The notes beneath the pieces were generated by a model. The model was given only the letters and a program-made list of their open reading frames with translations. It was not told the DNA's origin and ran no database searches. The position numbers and the translations under genes were made by a program. Shown one piece after another: positions 41,660-50,094 of a stretch of 50,208 nucleotides of DNA (positions within the stretch are counted from its first letter, which is position 1; every line of letters begins with the position of its first letter). The DNA is taken from positions 1 to 50,208 of the forward strand of contig VGJS01000027.1 of NCBI GenBank assembly GCA_016867395.1. Direction: 5' to 3'. The stretch is from Candidatus Handelsmanbacteria bacterium. GTDB taxonomy: Bacteria; Latescibacterota; UBA2968; UBA8231.

Positions 41660-44095
41660 CTAAGGGCCGGCCAGCCACCGCTCCAACTCGCCATCCAACC
41701 CCGGAGCCAGGCGCGCCATCTCCCGGGCGTGTTCCCTGGCGCTTCCCATCTGCCCCAGGCTGCGGCAGGCATAGGCCAGCAGCCGGTGGGCTTCGGCCCG
41801 GCTCGGCTCGAACTGCAACCACCTTTCGCTGGTCTCCGCCGCCTGCTGCACTTGGCCCTGGGCCAGGTACAGAGCGGCCAGTCGCCGGTACAGCGGCCCA
41901 TATCCGGGGTCGTGCTCCAGTCCCTGGCGGTAGATCGCCGCCGCCGGGGCTGGCTGGCCGCGCCTTTCCAGCCACTCCCCCCAGTCCTCATAGGCCGCTC
42001 CTCGGTCCGGAAAACGCGCCACCTGCTGCTGATACACCGCCAGGGCCTCGGCCTGGCGCCCCTGCCCCTGGTAGAACCGGGCCAGGGCCTGGTGGGCGCT
42101 CCGCTTCCAGGGCAGGGCCCGCAGCGCCGCCCACAGCATCCTTTCCGCCTGATCTGTCTGATGCAGCGACTGGTAGGCCATAGCCATATTGTGATAGGTG
42201 CCGGCGCTGGCCGGCTGCAACTCCAGTTGCCGGGCGTAAAGCGCCAGTGCTTCCTCGGTCTGCCCTGCCCGCTGGGCAAGAAACCCTAGCAGGAAGTAGG
42301 CTTCGGCGCAGCGAGGGTCCAGATCTATGGCGTGCTTTGCCAGCGCCACCACCTCTTCCTCGCTGCCCTGGGAAAGCCTGGCGCCGGCGCCGGCCACGTA
42401 CCCTCTGGCGAAAACCGCCCGCACCGCCAGACGCCCTTGCGGCGGCAAGGACACCTCCTTCATCCTCCATATCTCCACCTCCGGGCCGGGGCGTGCCAGC
42501 TCGCCAAAATCCCCCAGGGGCACGTACAGGGCGTCGAGGGGATCGTAGCGGTGTTCGGTCTGCCGTAGTCCCGGAGGGCTGAAGGACGCCACCCGTTGGG
42601 CTAGTAATTGCAGACCAAGGGCAAAGACCGAGTCGATGCGCGAGTACTGCAAGGGGTGTCGGTGCAGCACCGCGTATTCGGGTTCCAGGCGCTCCACCTC
42701 CGCCAGGCTGCCGGGGGCGGCGGCCATATTGGTCCGCTGAATGGCGTAACTGTAGAAAGGCGCGCCAGGCGGCAGGGTCGCGATGAAAGCGATGGCTCTG
42801 TCGGTCCTCTGGCGGCCAAAGACCCGCTCGAAATGGGAGAGGGCCCACCACAACTCCTCGAAGGTGCGCACCCGCACGTCGCCGGCCCAGCCCCCAAAGT
42901 TGGCGATGACCGCCCCTTCGGGCACCTGGGATTCGATCCAATCGCGCGCCTGCACCCGGGTGTCGGGAACACTTAGCAGTTGGACGGTGCGCCAGGAGGC
43001 ATACAGGGGCTGGGCGCAGGTCAACAAGAGGGCGGCCGCCAGGTAACGGTTGCTGCGGAGGCGGGCCAAGGTCCCGCCGGCCAGCGCGGCCAGCAGGGGC
43101 AGCAGGGGCAAGGTGTAACGGGCGAACACCGCGCGCCCGGCCCCGATGAACAGATAAAAAACCAGCAGGGCCGCCAGCAGGGCTAGGGGGCCGGGCCGCC
43201 TTTCCCGCAGCGCCAGCGCCCCCCCTGCCAGTCCCAGCCCCAAGCCACCCCAGCCCAGGCCGGCGGGCAGGCTCACCCAGAGGTGATAGCCCCAGCCCAG
43301 GCCCAGGTCCTGGCCGTGGCCGGTCTCCAGGTGCTCCACCTGGGAGGAGAAATGCACCACAAAAATGCCCCAGTCGAGCAGCACATAGGGCGAGGCCAGG
43401 ACAAAGACCCCAAGGGCCGCCCCACCCGCCCCCCACAGCCGGCGGTCCAGCAGGGGCCGGCCTGCGAGCAGGTGGGCCGCCGCCACCGCCACACCGGCCA
43501 GCGCCCCAGGATATTTGGTGGTCGCGGCCAGCCCCACCAGAGCCCCGGACAGGGCATAGGCGGCCCAGTCCTCGCGCTCGCCCAGCCGCACCGCGGCCCA
43601 CAGAGCCCCGGCAAACCAGAAGGCCAGCTCCACGTCCACTCCAGCCAGGTGGCTCTGCCGCACATGCAGGGCCGCCACCGCCAGCAGGGCCGCCGCTGGC
43701 CAAGCCGCCCGCTCGCCGTACACCCGCCGGGCCAGCCCCCAGGTCCAAAGCACCGCGCCCGTCCCAAAGAGGGCGCTCTGCAACCGGGCCAGGTACAGGA
43801 GTTCAACCTGGTCCCAGAAATAGTGATAGGCGACGAATTCTTCGACGGAGAGGCCCGCCCCAAAAAGATGCTGGAGCAGGAAGTACCCCCCGTACACGGC
43901 GCCGAGCAGGTAGTAGTGGAGGGTAGGGTAGGTAAAGAAGCGGGGATTCAGATCCCCACTGAAAAAGTTCAGCGGGATGAAGACCGCGCCGAACTCGTCG
44001 GGATGCAACCAGGAGGGCAGACCAAAGCCTATGGCCCACAGCCGCAACCCTGCCCCCAGTGCCACCAGCAGGGCAAGCAGCAGCAGCCGGCGCAC
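41660..44095 (-). CDS. GT-C-type membrane glycosyltransferase with C-terminal TPR repeats
   Basis: 811 aa from GTG 44095 (the frame continues upstream into another gene). Residues about 1-420 carry about 11 membrane helices and the early loop FGLPSWLHPDEFGAVF, with the HPDE of PMT/ArnT-like lipid-linked sugar transferases. Residues about 420-560 are a soluble periplasmic part (VPEGAVIANFGGWAGDVRV). Residues 560-811 hold TPR repeats (AEAYFLLGFLAQRAGQTEEAL, AYEDWGEWLERRGQPAPAAA). The stop of the phosphatase overlaps its GTG by 1 nt, so they are coupled. It probably glycosylates an exported protein or lipid; acceptor and donor are unknown. Confidence 0.8.
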   Translation of the reverse strand: MRRLLLLALLVALGAGLRLWAIGFGLPSWLHPDEFGAVFIPLNFFSGDLNPRFFTYPTLHYYLLGAVYGGYFLLQHLFGAGLSVEEFVAYHYFWDQVELLYLARLQSALFGTGAVLWTWGLARRVYGERAAWPAAALLAVAALHVRQSHLAGVDVELAFWFAGALWAAVRLGEREDWAAYALSGALVGLAATTKYPGALAGVAVAAAHLLAGRPLLDRRLWGAGGAALGVFVLASPYVLLDWGIFVVHFSSQVEHLETGHGQDLGLGWGYHLWVSLPAGLGWGGLGLGLAGGALALRERRPGPLALLAALLVFYLFIGAGRAVFARYTLPLLPLLAALAGGTLARLRSNRYLAAALLLTCAQPLYASWRTVQLLSVPDTRVQARDWIESQVPEGAVIANFGGWAGDVRVRTFEELWWALSHFERVFGRQRTDRAIAFIATLPPGAPFYSYAIQRTNMAAAPGSLAEVERLEPEYAVLHRHPLQYSRIDSVFALGLQLLAQRVASFSPPGLRQTEHRYDPLDALYVPLGDFGELARPGPEVEIWRMKEVSLPPQGRLAVRAVFARGYVAGAGARLSQGSEEEVVALAKHAIDLDPRCAEAYFLLGFLAQRAGQTEEALALYARQLELQPASAGTYHNMAMAYQSLHQTDQAERMLWAALRALPWKRSAHQALARFYQGQGRQAEALAVYQQQVARFPDRGAAYEDWGEWLERRGQPAPAAAIYRQGLEHDPGYGPLYRRLAALYLAQGQVQQAAETSERWLQFEPSRAEAHRLLAYACRSLGQMGSAREHAREMARLAPGLDGELERWLAGP

Positions 44096-44664
44096 TAGCC
44101 CACGGCCTCCACCTGCGCGGCGCGCCCGGCGGTTTCGAGGTGTACCGCATACACCCCGCCCGGATCGATGGGAAGCCCGGGCAACTCGTCGAGTCCTTTG
44201 CCCTGCCAGTGCAGCAGGCACACCCCTATGGGATCGCGGTGGGAGACGGCGAGAATGTTACCCCCGGGGTGGCGGGCCAACATGACCCCGGCCCAGTCGA
44301 GGAAGCGGGCGCGTATCGAGGCGGCGCACTCGATGCCAGGCACCAGGGGCTCCTCGGTGATGTACGGGTGGGGCAGGGCCGAGAAGGGTTTGCCCTGGTA
44401 CCCTTCTACCCCGGTCTCGGCGATGAGGGGTTCGGTGGCCAGGTCCAGGCCCAGATGCTCGCCCAGGATCCGGGCCGACTCCTGGGCCCGCTGCAGGGGC
44501 GAGGCGTAGAGGGCCGCAAAAGGCCCGCGCTCCCGCAGCAGGCCGGCGGCCCGCGCCAGTTGCTGTCGGCCCTTCTCGCTCAGTCCGTAACCGGGCAGAT
44601 GGCCGTAGATGATGCCCTGGGGATTGTGTACCTCGCCGTGGCGGATCAGGTAGATCGTCAGCAT
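44095..44664 (-). CDS. Histidine phosphatase (phosphoglycerate mutase-like)
   Basis: 189 aa. N-terminal YLIRHGEV is the catalytic RHG motif, ALYASPLQRAQESA the second arginine region, and ILAVSHRDPI holds the second histidine. The family removes phosphate from sugars, nucleotides or phosphoproteins. The start is ATG 44664 behind a TCGACA-17-TATATT promoter. It is translationally coupled to the glycosyltransferase (1-nt overlap), so it might act on the sugar-phosphate side of that pathway (inference). Confidence 0.85.
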   Translation of the reverse strand: MLTIYLIRHGEVHNPQGIIYGHLPGYGLSEKGRQQLARAAGLLRERGPFAALYASPLQRAQESARILGEHLGLDLATEPLIAETGVEGYQGKPFSALPHPYITEEPLVPGIECAASIRARFLDWAGVMLARHPGGNILAVSHRDPIGVCLLHWQGKGLDELPGLPIDPGGVYAVHLETAGRAAQVEAVG

Positions 44665-44682
44665 TCCCCACCCTTTGGGGAT

Positions 44683-44711
44683 AATATAGGCCCCGGCCCT
44701 ACGCGTGTCGA
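44683..44711 (-). promoter_or_regulatory. Sigma-70-type promoter of the phosphatase/glycosyltransferase operon
   Basis: On the minus strand TCGACA (44711-44706), 17-bp spacer, TATATT (44688-44683). It lies back-to-back with the divergent esterase promoter at 44723. Confidence 0.65.
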
Positions 44712-44722
44712 TCCGTCCCGCC

Positions 44723-44751
44723 TTGCACCCGTATGCTCAGGTGGGTATTAT
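44723..44751 (+). promoter_or_regulatory. Sigma-70-type promoter of the esterase operon
   Basis: TTGCAC (44723-44728), 17-bp spacer, TATTAT (44746-44751). Expected start near 44758; GGAG at 44770 serves the GTG start at 44781. Confidence 0.65.
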
Positions 44752-44780
44752 CTCTGAACCATTTTCCCCGGAGATGATCC

Positions 44781-46643
44781 GTGCAGCGCGCCCTCAGCCA
44801 GCAGGTGCTGGGCAAGAAAGCCCACCGGGAATTGCTCGCCTTTCTGGATCGCCAGCTCCCACGCCTGGGCGCCCCACCCACCCGCCGCGTTTGGGAAGGG
44901 CGGGCAGCACAGATTCGGCAGCAACTTCTCGATCTTTTTTTTCGCGGCCACGCCCCCGGGCTGCTGGAAGCCCAGCCCCGGGTCGAATGGCGCGGGGTGA
45001 TCGAGACCGGGAAAGGGTACCGCATCCGCAAGCTGCGCTATGAGGGGTACCCCGGCCTGTGGGTGCCGGCCCTGCTCTACGAACCGACCGCGCTGCGGGG
45101 CAAGGCGCCGGCGGTGCTCAATCCCAACGGCCACCACCCCGGCGGCAAGGCCATGGATTACAAACAGGCCCGCTGCCTCAACCTGGCCAAGCGCGGGGTC
45201 CTGGCCCTCAGCACCGAGTTCATCGGCATGGGGGAGTTGCGCGCCGACGCGGACCACAACCGCATCGGCCTGCTCGACCTGTGCGGGGTGGCTGGGGTGG
45301 GGGTTTTCTATTTGTTGATGAAGCGCGGGCTCGACCTGCTGCTGGCCCACCCCCACACCGATCCGGAGCGGGTGGCCATGACCGGGCTTTCGGGCGGTGG
45401 CTGGCAGACCGCCCTGCTCTCGGCCCTCGACGAGCGGGTGCGGGCCATCGCCCCGGTGGCCGGGTACACGCCGGTGTGGCAGCGCAAGGGCTGCATGGAG
45501 GATATCGGCGATCTGGAGCAGGTGCCCGCCGACCTGTGTACCCTCGCCGACTTCGACACCCTCACCGCCCTCTTCGCGCCGCGCCCCACCCTGCTGACTT
45601 ACAACCGCCACGACGACTGCTGCTTCCAGACCCGGCGGGCAAAGAAATCGGTGTACCAGCCGGCCAAACCCTACTTCGCGCTCCTAGACGCAGCGGATCA
45701 GCTCTCCTTCCACGACAACGTGGACCCAGGCACCCACAACTACGAGGCCGACAACCGCAGCCAGTTCTACCAGTTCCTCGACCTGCATTTCGGGCTGCGC
45801 ACCCCGGCCGGGGACCTGCCCTGGAAGGGGGAACTGCGCAGCGAGGCCGAACTGAACGCCGGCCTGCCCCCGGACAACGCCACCCTGCACTCCCTGGCCC
45901 AGGCTGCCCTCCGACGGGTGAAGGCGACCCGCGCCCGCCGCAAACCCCTCGCACCCGCCGCGGCCCGCAAACGCCTGAAGGCCCTGCTCTGCCTGCCTGC
46001 CTATGCGCGGGTGGAAGGGATAAAGAGCAGCGCGGCGCGGCGCTCGCAGGGCACAGAGATCCGCCAGCACCTGCTCTCCCTCGATGGGATCTGGACCCTG
46101 CCCATCACCGAGCTGATCCCGGCTGGGGCCAGGGGCGCGGAACTGGTCATCGCCGACGGGGGCCGGCGCAGCGCTGCCTATTGGGCGAACCAGGCCCTGG
46201 CCGTCGAGCGCCGGGTCCTGGTGGCCGATGTCTTCGGCACTGGCGAAAACACCTGTTCCTGGCAACACCACATGCTGGTCTCCACTGCCGGCCAGCGTTC
46301 CCTCGGCATCCAGGTGGGCCAGGTGCTGGCCCTGCTAAATTGGGCCGGTCGCCTCTGCCGGCAGTCCGGCCTGCACCTGCGGGCCGCCGGCCAGCTCATG
46401 CCCGTGGTCGCCCTGCTGGCCGCGGCCCTGGAGCCGGCCTGGGTCAAAACCCTTACCACCGCCTCGCTGATGGACACCCTGGGCCGGCTCATCGACTGGC
46501 CCGTGGCCTATGCCAGCGCCGCGCCCCTCTTCTGCTTTGGCCTCCTGGCCGAGTTCGACCTGCCCGACCTAATCGAACTCTGCGCCCCCATTCCCATCCG
46601 CGACGGCAACCGGGGTCCCCTGCGGGCAGACCGGCCGCGATGA
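44781..46643 (+). CDS. Alpha/beta hydrolase, acetyl-xylan-esterase/dienelactone-hydrolase-like
   Basis: 620 aa from GTG 44781 with GGAG 7 nt upstream. The nucleophile elbow is MTGLSGGGWQTALL (GLSGG, Ser about 206). The oxyanion region (VLNPNGHHPGGKAMDYKQARC) lies before it, and TYNRHDDCC and HDNVDPGTHNYE supply the Asp and His region. The second half (about residue 400 on) repeats a hydrolase-like core without a clear nucleophile (AELVIADGGRRSAAYWANQA), perhaps a degenerate tandem domain. No signal peptide, so it is cytoplasmic. It probably deacylates a sugar or polysaccharide fragment. Its stop overlaps the next gene (ATGA). Confidence 0.75.
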   Translation: MQRALSQQVLGKKAHRELLAFLDRQLPRLGAPPTRRVWEGRAAQIRQQLLDLFFRGHAPGLLEAQPRVEWRGVIETGKGYRIRKLRYEGYPGLWVPALLYEPTALRGKAPAVLNPNGHHPGGKAMDYKQARCLNLAKRGVLALSTEFIGMGELRADADHNRIGLLDLCGVAGVGVFYLLMKRGLDLLLAHPHTDPERVAMTGLSGGGWQTALLSALDERVRAIAPVAGYTPVWQRKGCMEDIGDLEQVPADLCTLADFDTLTALFAPRPTLLTYNRHDDCCFQTRRAKKSVYQPAKPYFALLDAADQLSFHDNVDPGTHNYEADNRSQFYQFLDLHFGLRTPAGDLPWKGELRSEAELNAGLPPDNATLHSLAQAALRRVKATRARRKPLAPAAARKRLKALLCLPAYARVEGIKSSAARRSQGTEIRQHLLSLDGIWTLPITELIPAGARGAELVIADGGRRSAAYWANQALAVERRVLVADVFGTGENTCSWQHHMLVSTAGQRSLGIQVGQVLALLNWAGRLCRQSGLHLRAAGQLMPVVALLAAALEPAWVKTLTTASLMDTLGRLIDWPVAYASAAPLFCFGLLAEFDLPDLIELCAPIPIRDGNRGPLRADRPR

Positions 46644-47944
46644 TCCTGCTCCTGGCCGGGCCGGCCGCCATCGCCCTTTGTTTTTCCCTGATGCTGGCCC
46701 GGGTGGAACCCTTCGCCACCTTCTTCTACCAATTCGCCTGGTACGGACTGATCTTTACCTTTGACCAGTTGATCCGCCGCCGGCAGGGACCTTCGCTGAT
46801 CGCGGCGTGCGGACCTGGGTTTCTGCTGCTGCTCTTCTGGTCGGCAGCGGCCTGGTACTTCTTCGAGCTGGTCAACCTCCGCCTCCAGAACTGGTACTAC
46901 ATCTTTGTGGTCGATGGCTGGGCCGCCAATTTCCTCGCCACCCTGGTGGCCTTTGCCACCGTCTTCCCGGGCATCTTCTGGATCGATCACTACCTAACCC
47001 TGCGCGGGGTGGCCGCCCAGGTCCGGGGCCGGCCCCTGCGCTTCTCCGCCGCCGGCCTGCGCAACCTGCAACTGGCCGGCCTGGTCTGCCTGGCCCTGCC
47101 CCTGCTGTGGCCCACCTACTTCTTCCCGCTGGTATGGCTGGCCCTGGTGCTCTTCACCGCCCCGGCCAACTACCGCCGGGGCATCGACGACCTCCTGCGC
47201 CAGTTGGAGCGGGGGGAGTACGGACCTTTGCTGCGCCTGCTCCTGGCCGGCCTGATCGCCGGCTTCTTCTGGGAATCCCTCAACTTCTGGGCCCGGACCA
47301 AGTGGATCTACACCGTGCCCTTTTTCGACGAACTCAAGCTCTTCGAGATGCCCCTGGCCGGTTTCCTCGGTTTCCCGCCCTTTGCCGTGGAGTGCGCAGT
47401 GCTCTACCGCGCCCTGGTCTGGCGCGGCCTGGCCCCGAGCTTCGGCGCGTACACCGCACCGGAGGGGCGGCCCTTCGGCCCGGCGCTGCGGGGCGCCCTC
47501 CTCATCCTGACCGCGGTCTTTTGCGCAGCCACCCACTACTACATGGACCGCCAGACCACCACCTCCCTGACCCCCCGGCTCGACGCCATCGCCGGCCTGG
47601 ACCCCGGGGTGCGGGCCCTGCTCGAAACCCACCAGGTGCAGTACCTGACCGACCTCGAAGGCTGGCAGGGCCGGGACCTGTGCCAAAGGCTCGAAACCGA
47701 ACTGGCCCCGGCGCAACTGGCCGAGCTGCGCCGCACCTCGCGGCTCTACCTGCACCAGGGCATCGGCGCCGAGTACGGGAATCTGTTGTGGCTGGCCGGC
47801 ATTCGCTCGGTCGAGGAGTTGGGCCGGCTCTCGGCCGAGGCCGTGCTGCATAAACTGGCCGCCCTCCCCCATCGGCGCCTGCCCACCCTGGCCCAGGTGC
47901 AGGTCTGGGTGCGCCGCGCACCCCGCGAAAGGGAACAGCCTTGA
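46640..47944 (+). CDS. Multi-span membrane protein with C-terminal helix-hairpin-helix-like domain
   Basis: 434 aa. About eight membrane helices in residues 1-305 (LLAGPAAIALCFSLML, LLLLFWSAAAWYFFELVNL, LAGLVCLALPLLWPTYFFPL). A C-terminal soluble domain of about 110 residues (DPGVRALLETHQVQYLTDLE, YGNLLWLAGIRSVEELGRLS) resembles the helix-hairpin-helix/DUF4332 fold. ATG overlaps the esterase stop; its own stop overlaps the isomerase TTG (TTGA). Such HhH ends can bind DNA or partner proteins; a role together with the esterase is inferred only from gene order. Confidence 0.65.
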   Translation: MILLLAGPAAIALCFSLMLARVEPFATFFYQFAWYGLIFTFDQLIRRRQGPSLIAACGPGFLLLLFWSAAAWYFFELVNLRLQNWYYIFVVDGWAANFLATLVAFATVFPGIFWIDHYLTLRGVAAQVRGRPLRFSAAGLRNLQLAGLVCLALPLLWPTYFFPLVWLALVLFTAPANYRRGIDDLLRQLERGEYGPLLRLLLAGLIAGFFWESLNFWARTKWIYTVPFFDELKLFEMPLAGFLGFPPFAVECAVLYRALVWRGLAPSFGAYTAPEGRPFGPALRGALLILTAVFCAATHYYMDRQTTTSLTPRLDAIAGLDPGVRALLETHQVQYLTDLEGWQGRDLCQRLETELAPAQLAELRRTSRLYLHQGIGAEYGNLLWLAGIRSVEELGRLSAEAVLHKLAALPHRRLPTLAQVQVWVRRAPREREQP

Positions 47945-48702
47945 TCCTCTCCTGCTGCGCCTGGGTGCTGAGCGGCCCCGAGGAACAGAACCTCGCCCAA
48001 CTCGCCGGGCTGGGCTTCGGCCATATCGACGTGCGGCCCCAGGCCCTGCGCTCGCCCCAGGCCCGCCAGCGCCTGGCCGAGTTGGGACTGGGGGTGCCCT
48101 GTGTGGGCATCGCCTTTCCCGAGGTGCCCCTCGACAGCGCCGACGAAGCCGAGGCGGCACGCGCTTTCTCGCAGTTGGCCGAGGGCCTGCGCCACGCCCG
48201 CGACCTGGGCGCCCACACCGCGTACGTGGTGCCGGGCATGGACGACAGCCGCGCTGCCCTGGCGTGCTACGCCCGTGGCATGGAGCGGCTGGCCGAAGCA
48301 GCAGCCGGCCTGGGAATGAGGCTGGGGGTCGAGCATTTCCCCGGCCGCTGCCTGCCCAGCGGGGCGGCCACCCTCGATTTCCTTGAAGGTATAGGGCACC
48401 CCAACCTCTACCTGCTCGTCGACCTGGGCCACGCCCAGATCTCCGGCGAGGACCCCGCCGACCTCATCCGCCGCGCCGGGTCGCGCCTGGGCTATGTGCA
48501 TCTGGATGACAACGATGGCCGCCAGGACCTGCACCTGGGGCTCTTGGATGGGGTGCTCACCGAGAATGTTTTGCGCCGCACCTTTGCCGCCCTGGGGGAG
48601 GTGGGCTACCAGGGCCCCCTCAGCCTCGAACTACACCCCCAGCTTCCCGACCCCCTCGATGCCCTGCGCCGCAGCCGCGAAGTGGTCCTGCGGCTGGTAT
48701 AG
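47941..48702 (+). CDS. Sugar phosphate isomerase/epimerase (TIM barrel)
   Basis: 253 aa from TTG 47941, overlapping the stop of the membrane protein (TTGA). Metal site of the xylose-isomerase-like fold: LGVEHFPG (Glu), LLVDLGHAQI (Asp, His), YVHLDDNDGRQDLHLGLLDG (His, Asp, Asp, His) and LSLELHPQ (Glu). Third gene after the esterase and the membrane protein. Likely isomerises or epimerises a sugar freed or imported by the other two. Confidence 0.82.
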   Translation: MILSCCAWVLSGPEEQNLAQLAGLGFGHIDVRPQALRSPQARQRLAELGLGVPCVGIAFPEVPLDSADEAEAARAFSQLAEGLRHARDLGAHTAYVVPGMDDSRAALACYARGMERLAEAAAGLGMRLGVEHFPGRCLPSGAATLDFLEGIGHPNLYLLVDLGHAQISGEDPADLIRRAGSRLGYVHLDDNDGRQDLHLGLLDGVLTENVLRRTFAALGEVGYQGPLSLELHPQLPDPLDALRRSREVVLRLV

Positions 48703-48721
48703 ACGGACCCTGCCCGCCTCT

Positions 48722-49936
48722 TCAGCCCCACACTCCCGACACCGCGCCACCCCGGCCGATCATCCGCTCCAGGGCCAAGAGGCAGTACATGACGCAGCGC
48801 GGGTGGTGGTAGTTCTCCTTGCGGTTGGAGTGGGGGCCAAAGCTCATCTGCCGGTCCCCTCCCACCTGATAGAGAGGGTACCCGTGGTGCCGGAGGGCGC
48901 ACCTGGTCTCGATCCACTCGTAGATCCGCGCAAACCACTCCCACGACCACTCGTCCTCGGTGTGCTCCATCAGCATCAGGCAGCCGATGAGCCCCTCCTC
49001 CTGTAGCCACAGCACCTTGTCCAGTTCGTAGTAGTTGGACTTCACCCGCAGGGAGCGGAAGAGGCCACCGTACACGTCGTCCCAGGCTACCTTGACGTGG
49101 CGACGGAAGCGCGCCGCGCACAGCTCAAAGAGGGTGTGGTCCTGCCGGCGCAAGGCCTCGGCCATGGTCATCCACATGGTCTCGATGCCGTGGCCCAGGT
49201 AGCAGAAATCCTCGTTGGGGTCCTCGGGCCGGCGCAGGTCGCAGGTGCGGACCTCGTTGGTGAGCTGGTAGTGCTCGTTCCAGAACTCCACTGTGATGCC
49301 CTGCACCATCTCGTCGGCCAGGGCCGCCAGTTCCGCGTCGCCTGGCCGCTGCTCCAGCATCTGGGTCAGGGTCAGGATGAGGACCATGAACTCCCCGAGG
49401 ATGCGCATACCCGGATAGCAGAGTGGGATGTAATCCTCGTTCACCGGGCGACGGGGGTCGCGGTAGAGTTCGACCACCTTGAGCAAGGTGGTCCGCGCCA
49501 CCTCAAAGGCCCGTTCATCCCCGGTGACCGCCGCGTACGCCTGCAGGCCCTCGGCGACAAAGAGGCTCTCGTACCCGCGATAGGTCCGCCCAGCCCTGAC
49601 CCGGCCATCGGCCTCCAGCCACTCCGCCCACCAGCCTTCCCGATCGCGGCCGTGGGCCAGCAGGAACCCGGCTGTCTTGCGGGCGATCTCCAGGGCTTCC
49701 GCGTCGCCAAAATGCCGCGCCAGATGGGAGTATACCCACAGGCCGCGACCCTGGTACCACATGAACTTGCTGTCCTCCAGGCGGGTGCCGTCGTGGTCGA
49801 GGGCGCAGAAGAAACCGCCGTGCTGGTGATCGACGCCGTGGCGGTTCCAGAAGGGCAGGTATTCCCCAAAAAGATAGCGCCGGTAGTGGTCGCGGATTTC
49901 CTCTACGGTGTGGATGCCGATGTGGGTGCGGGGCAT
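48722..49936 (-). CDS. N-acylglucosamine 2-epimerase (AGE) family protein
   Basis: 404 aa, a full-length (alpha/alpha)6-barrel. FMWYQGRGLWVYSHLARHFG, EDFCYLGHGIETMWMTMAEAL (His) and KENYHHPRCVMYCLLALE (His pair) are the conserved active-site helices. The family contains N-acetylglucosamine 2-epimerase, cellobiose 2-epimerase and mannose isomerase. GGGAGGATC lies upstream of the ATG. It stands alone at the right end, next to the IS remnant. Confidence 0.88.
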   Translation of the reverse strand: MPRTHIGIHTVEEIRDHYRRYLFGEYLPFWNRHGVDHQHGGFFCALDHDGTRLEDSKFMWYQGRGLWVYSHLARHFGDAEALEIARKTAGFLLAHGRDREGWWAEWLEADGRVRAGRTYRGYESLFVAEGLQAYAAVTGDERAFEVARTTLLKVVELYRDPRRPVNEDYIPLCYPGMRILGEFMVLILTLTQMLEQRPGDAELAALADEMVQGITVEFWNEHYQLTNEVRTCDLRRPEDPNEDFCYLGHGIETMWMTMAEALRRQDHTLFELCAARFRRHVKVAWDDVYGGLFRSLRVKSNYYELDKVLWLQEEGLIGCLMLMEHTEDEWSWEWFARIYEWIETRCALRHHGYPLYQVGGDRQMSFGPHSNRKENYHHPRCVMYCLLALERMIGRGGAVSGVWG

Positions 49937-50094
49937 GGGGGGATCCTCCCAGAGGGCTATTCTTGGGGTGGGGACTAGGTTGGGGTCGATTCCCGGCCAG
50001 GAATTTTGCTAGTGACCATGAAGGTTTCGCCGAAGCCACCAGTCCGGATTTTCGTCCATTTGGACTCTGTGTGTATCCAGGAAAGTGGCCACTC
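49937..50094. other. 158-nt intergenic region between epimerase and IS remnant
   Basis: It contains the ribosome site of the epimerase and, at its right part, the 3' non-coding tail of the IS3-like element. No clear terminal inverted repeat matching the left IS was found, so the two IS fragments may belong to different elements. Confidence 0.5.

Noticed and set aside
45059..47944. 961-aa ORF on the plus strand
   Set aside because: The first 527 residues are a shadow frame of the esterase gene (Arg/Pro/Gly-rich); the real gene starts at 46640 with an ATGA overlap.
50000..50094. Terminal inverted repeat of the right IS matching the left IS
   Set aside because: The nearest candidate (TGAAGGTTTCGCCG, plus strand) matches TGAATCGTACCGGG only weakly, so no pair is claimed.
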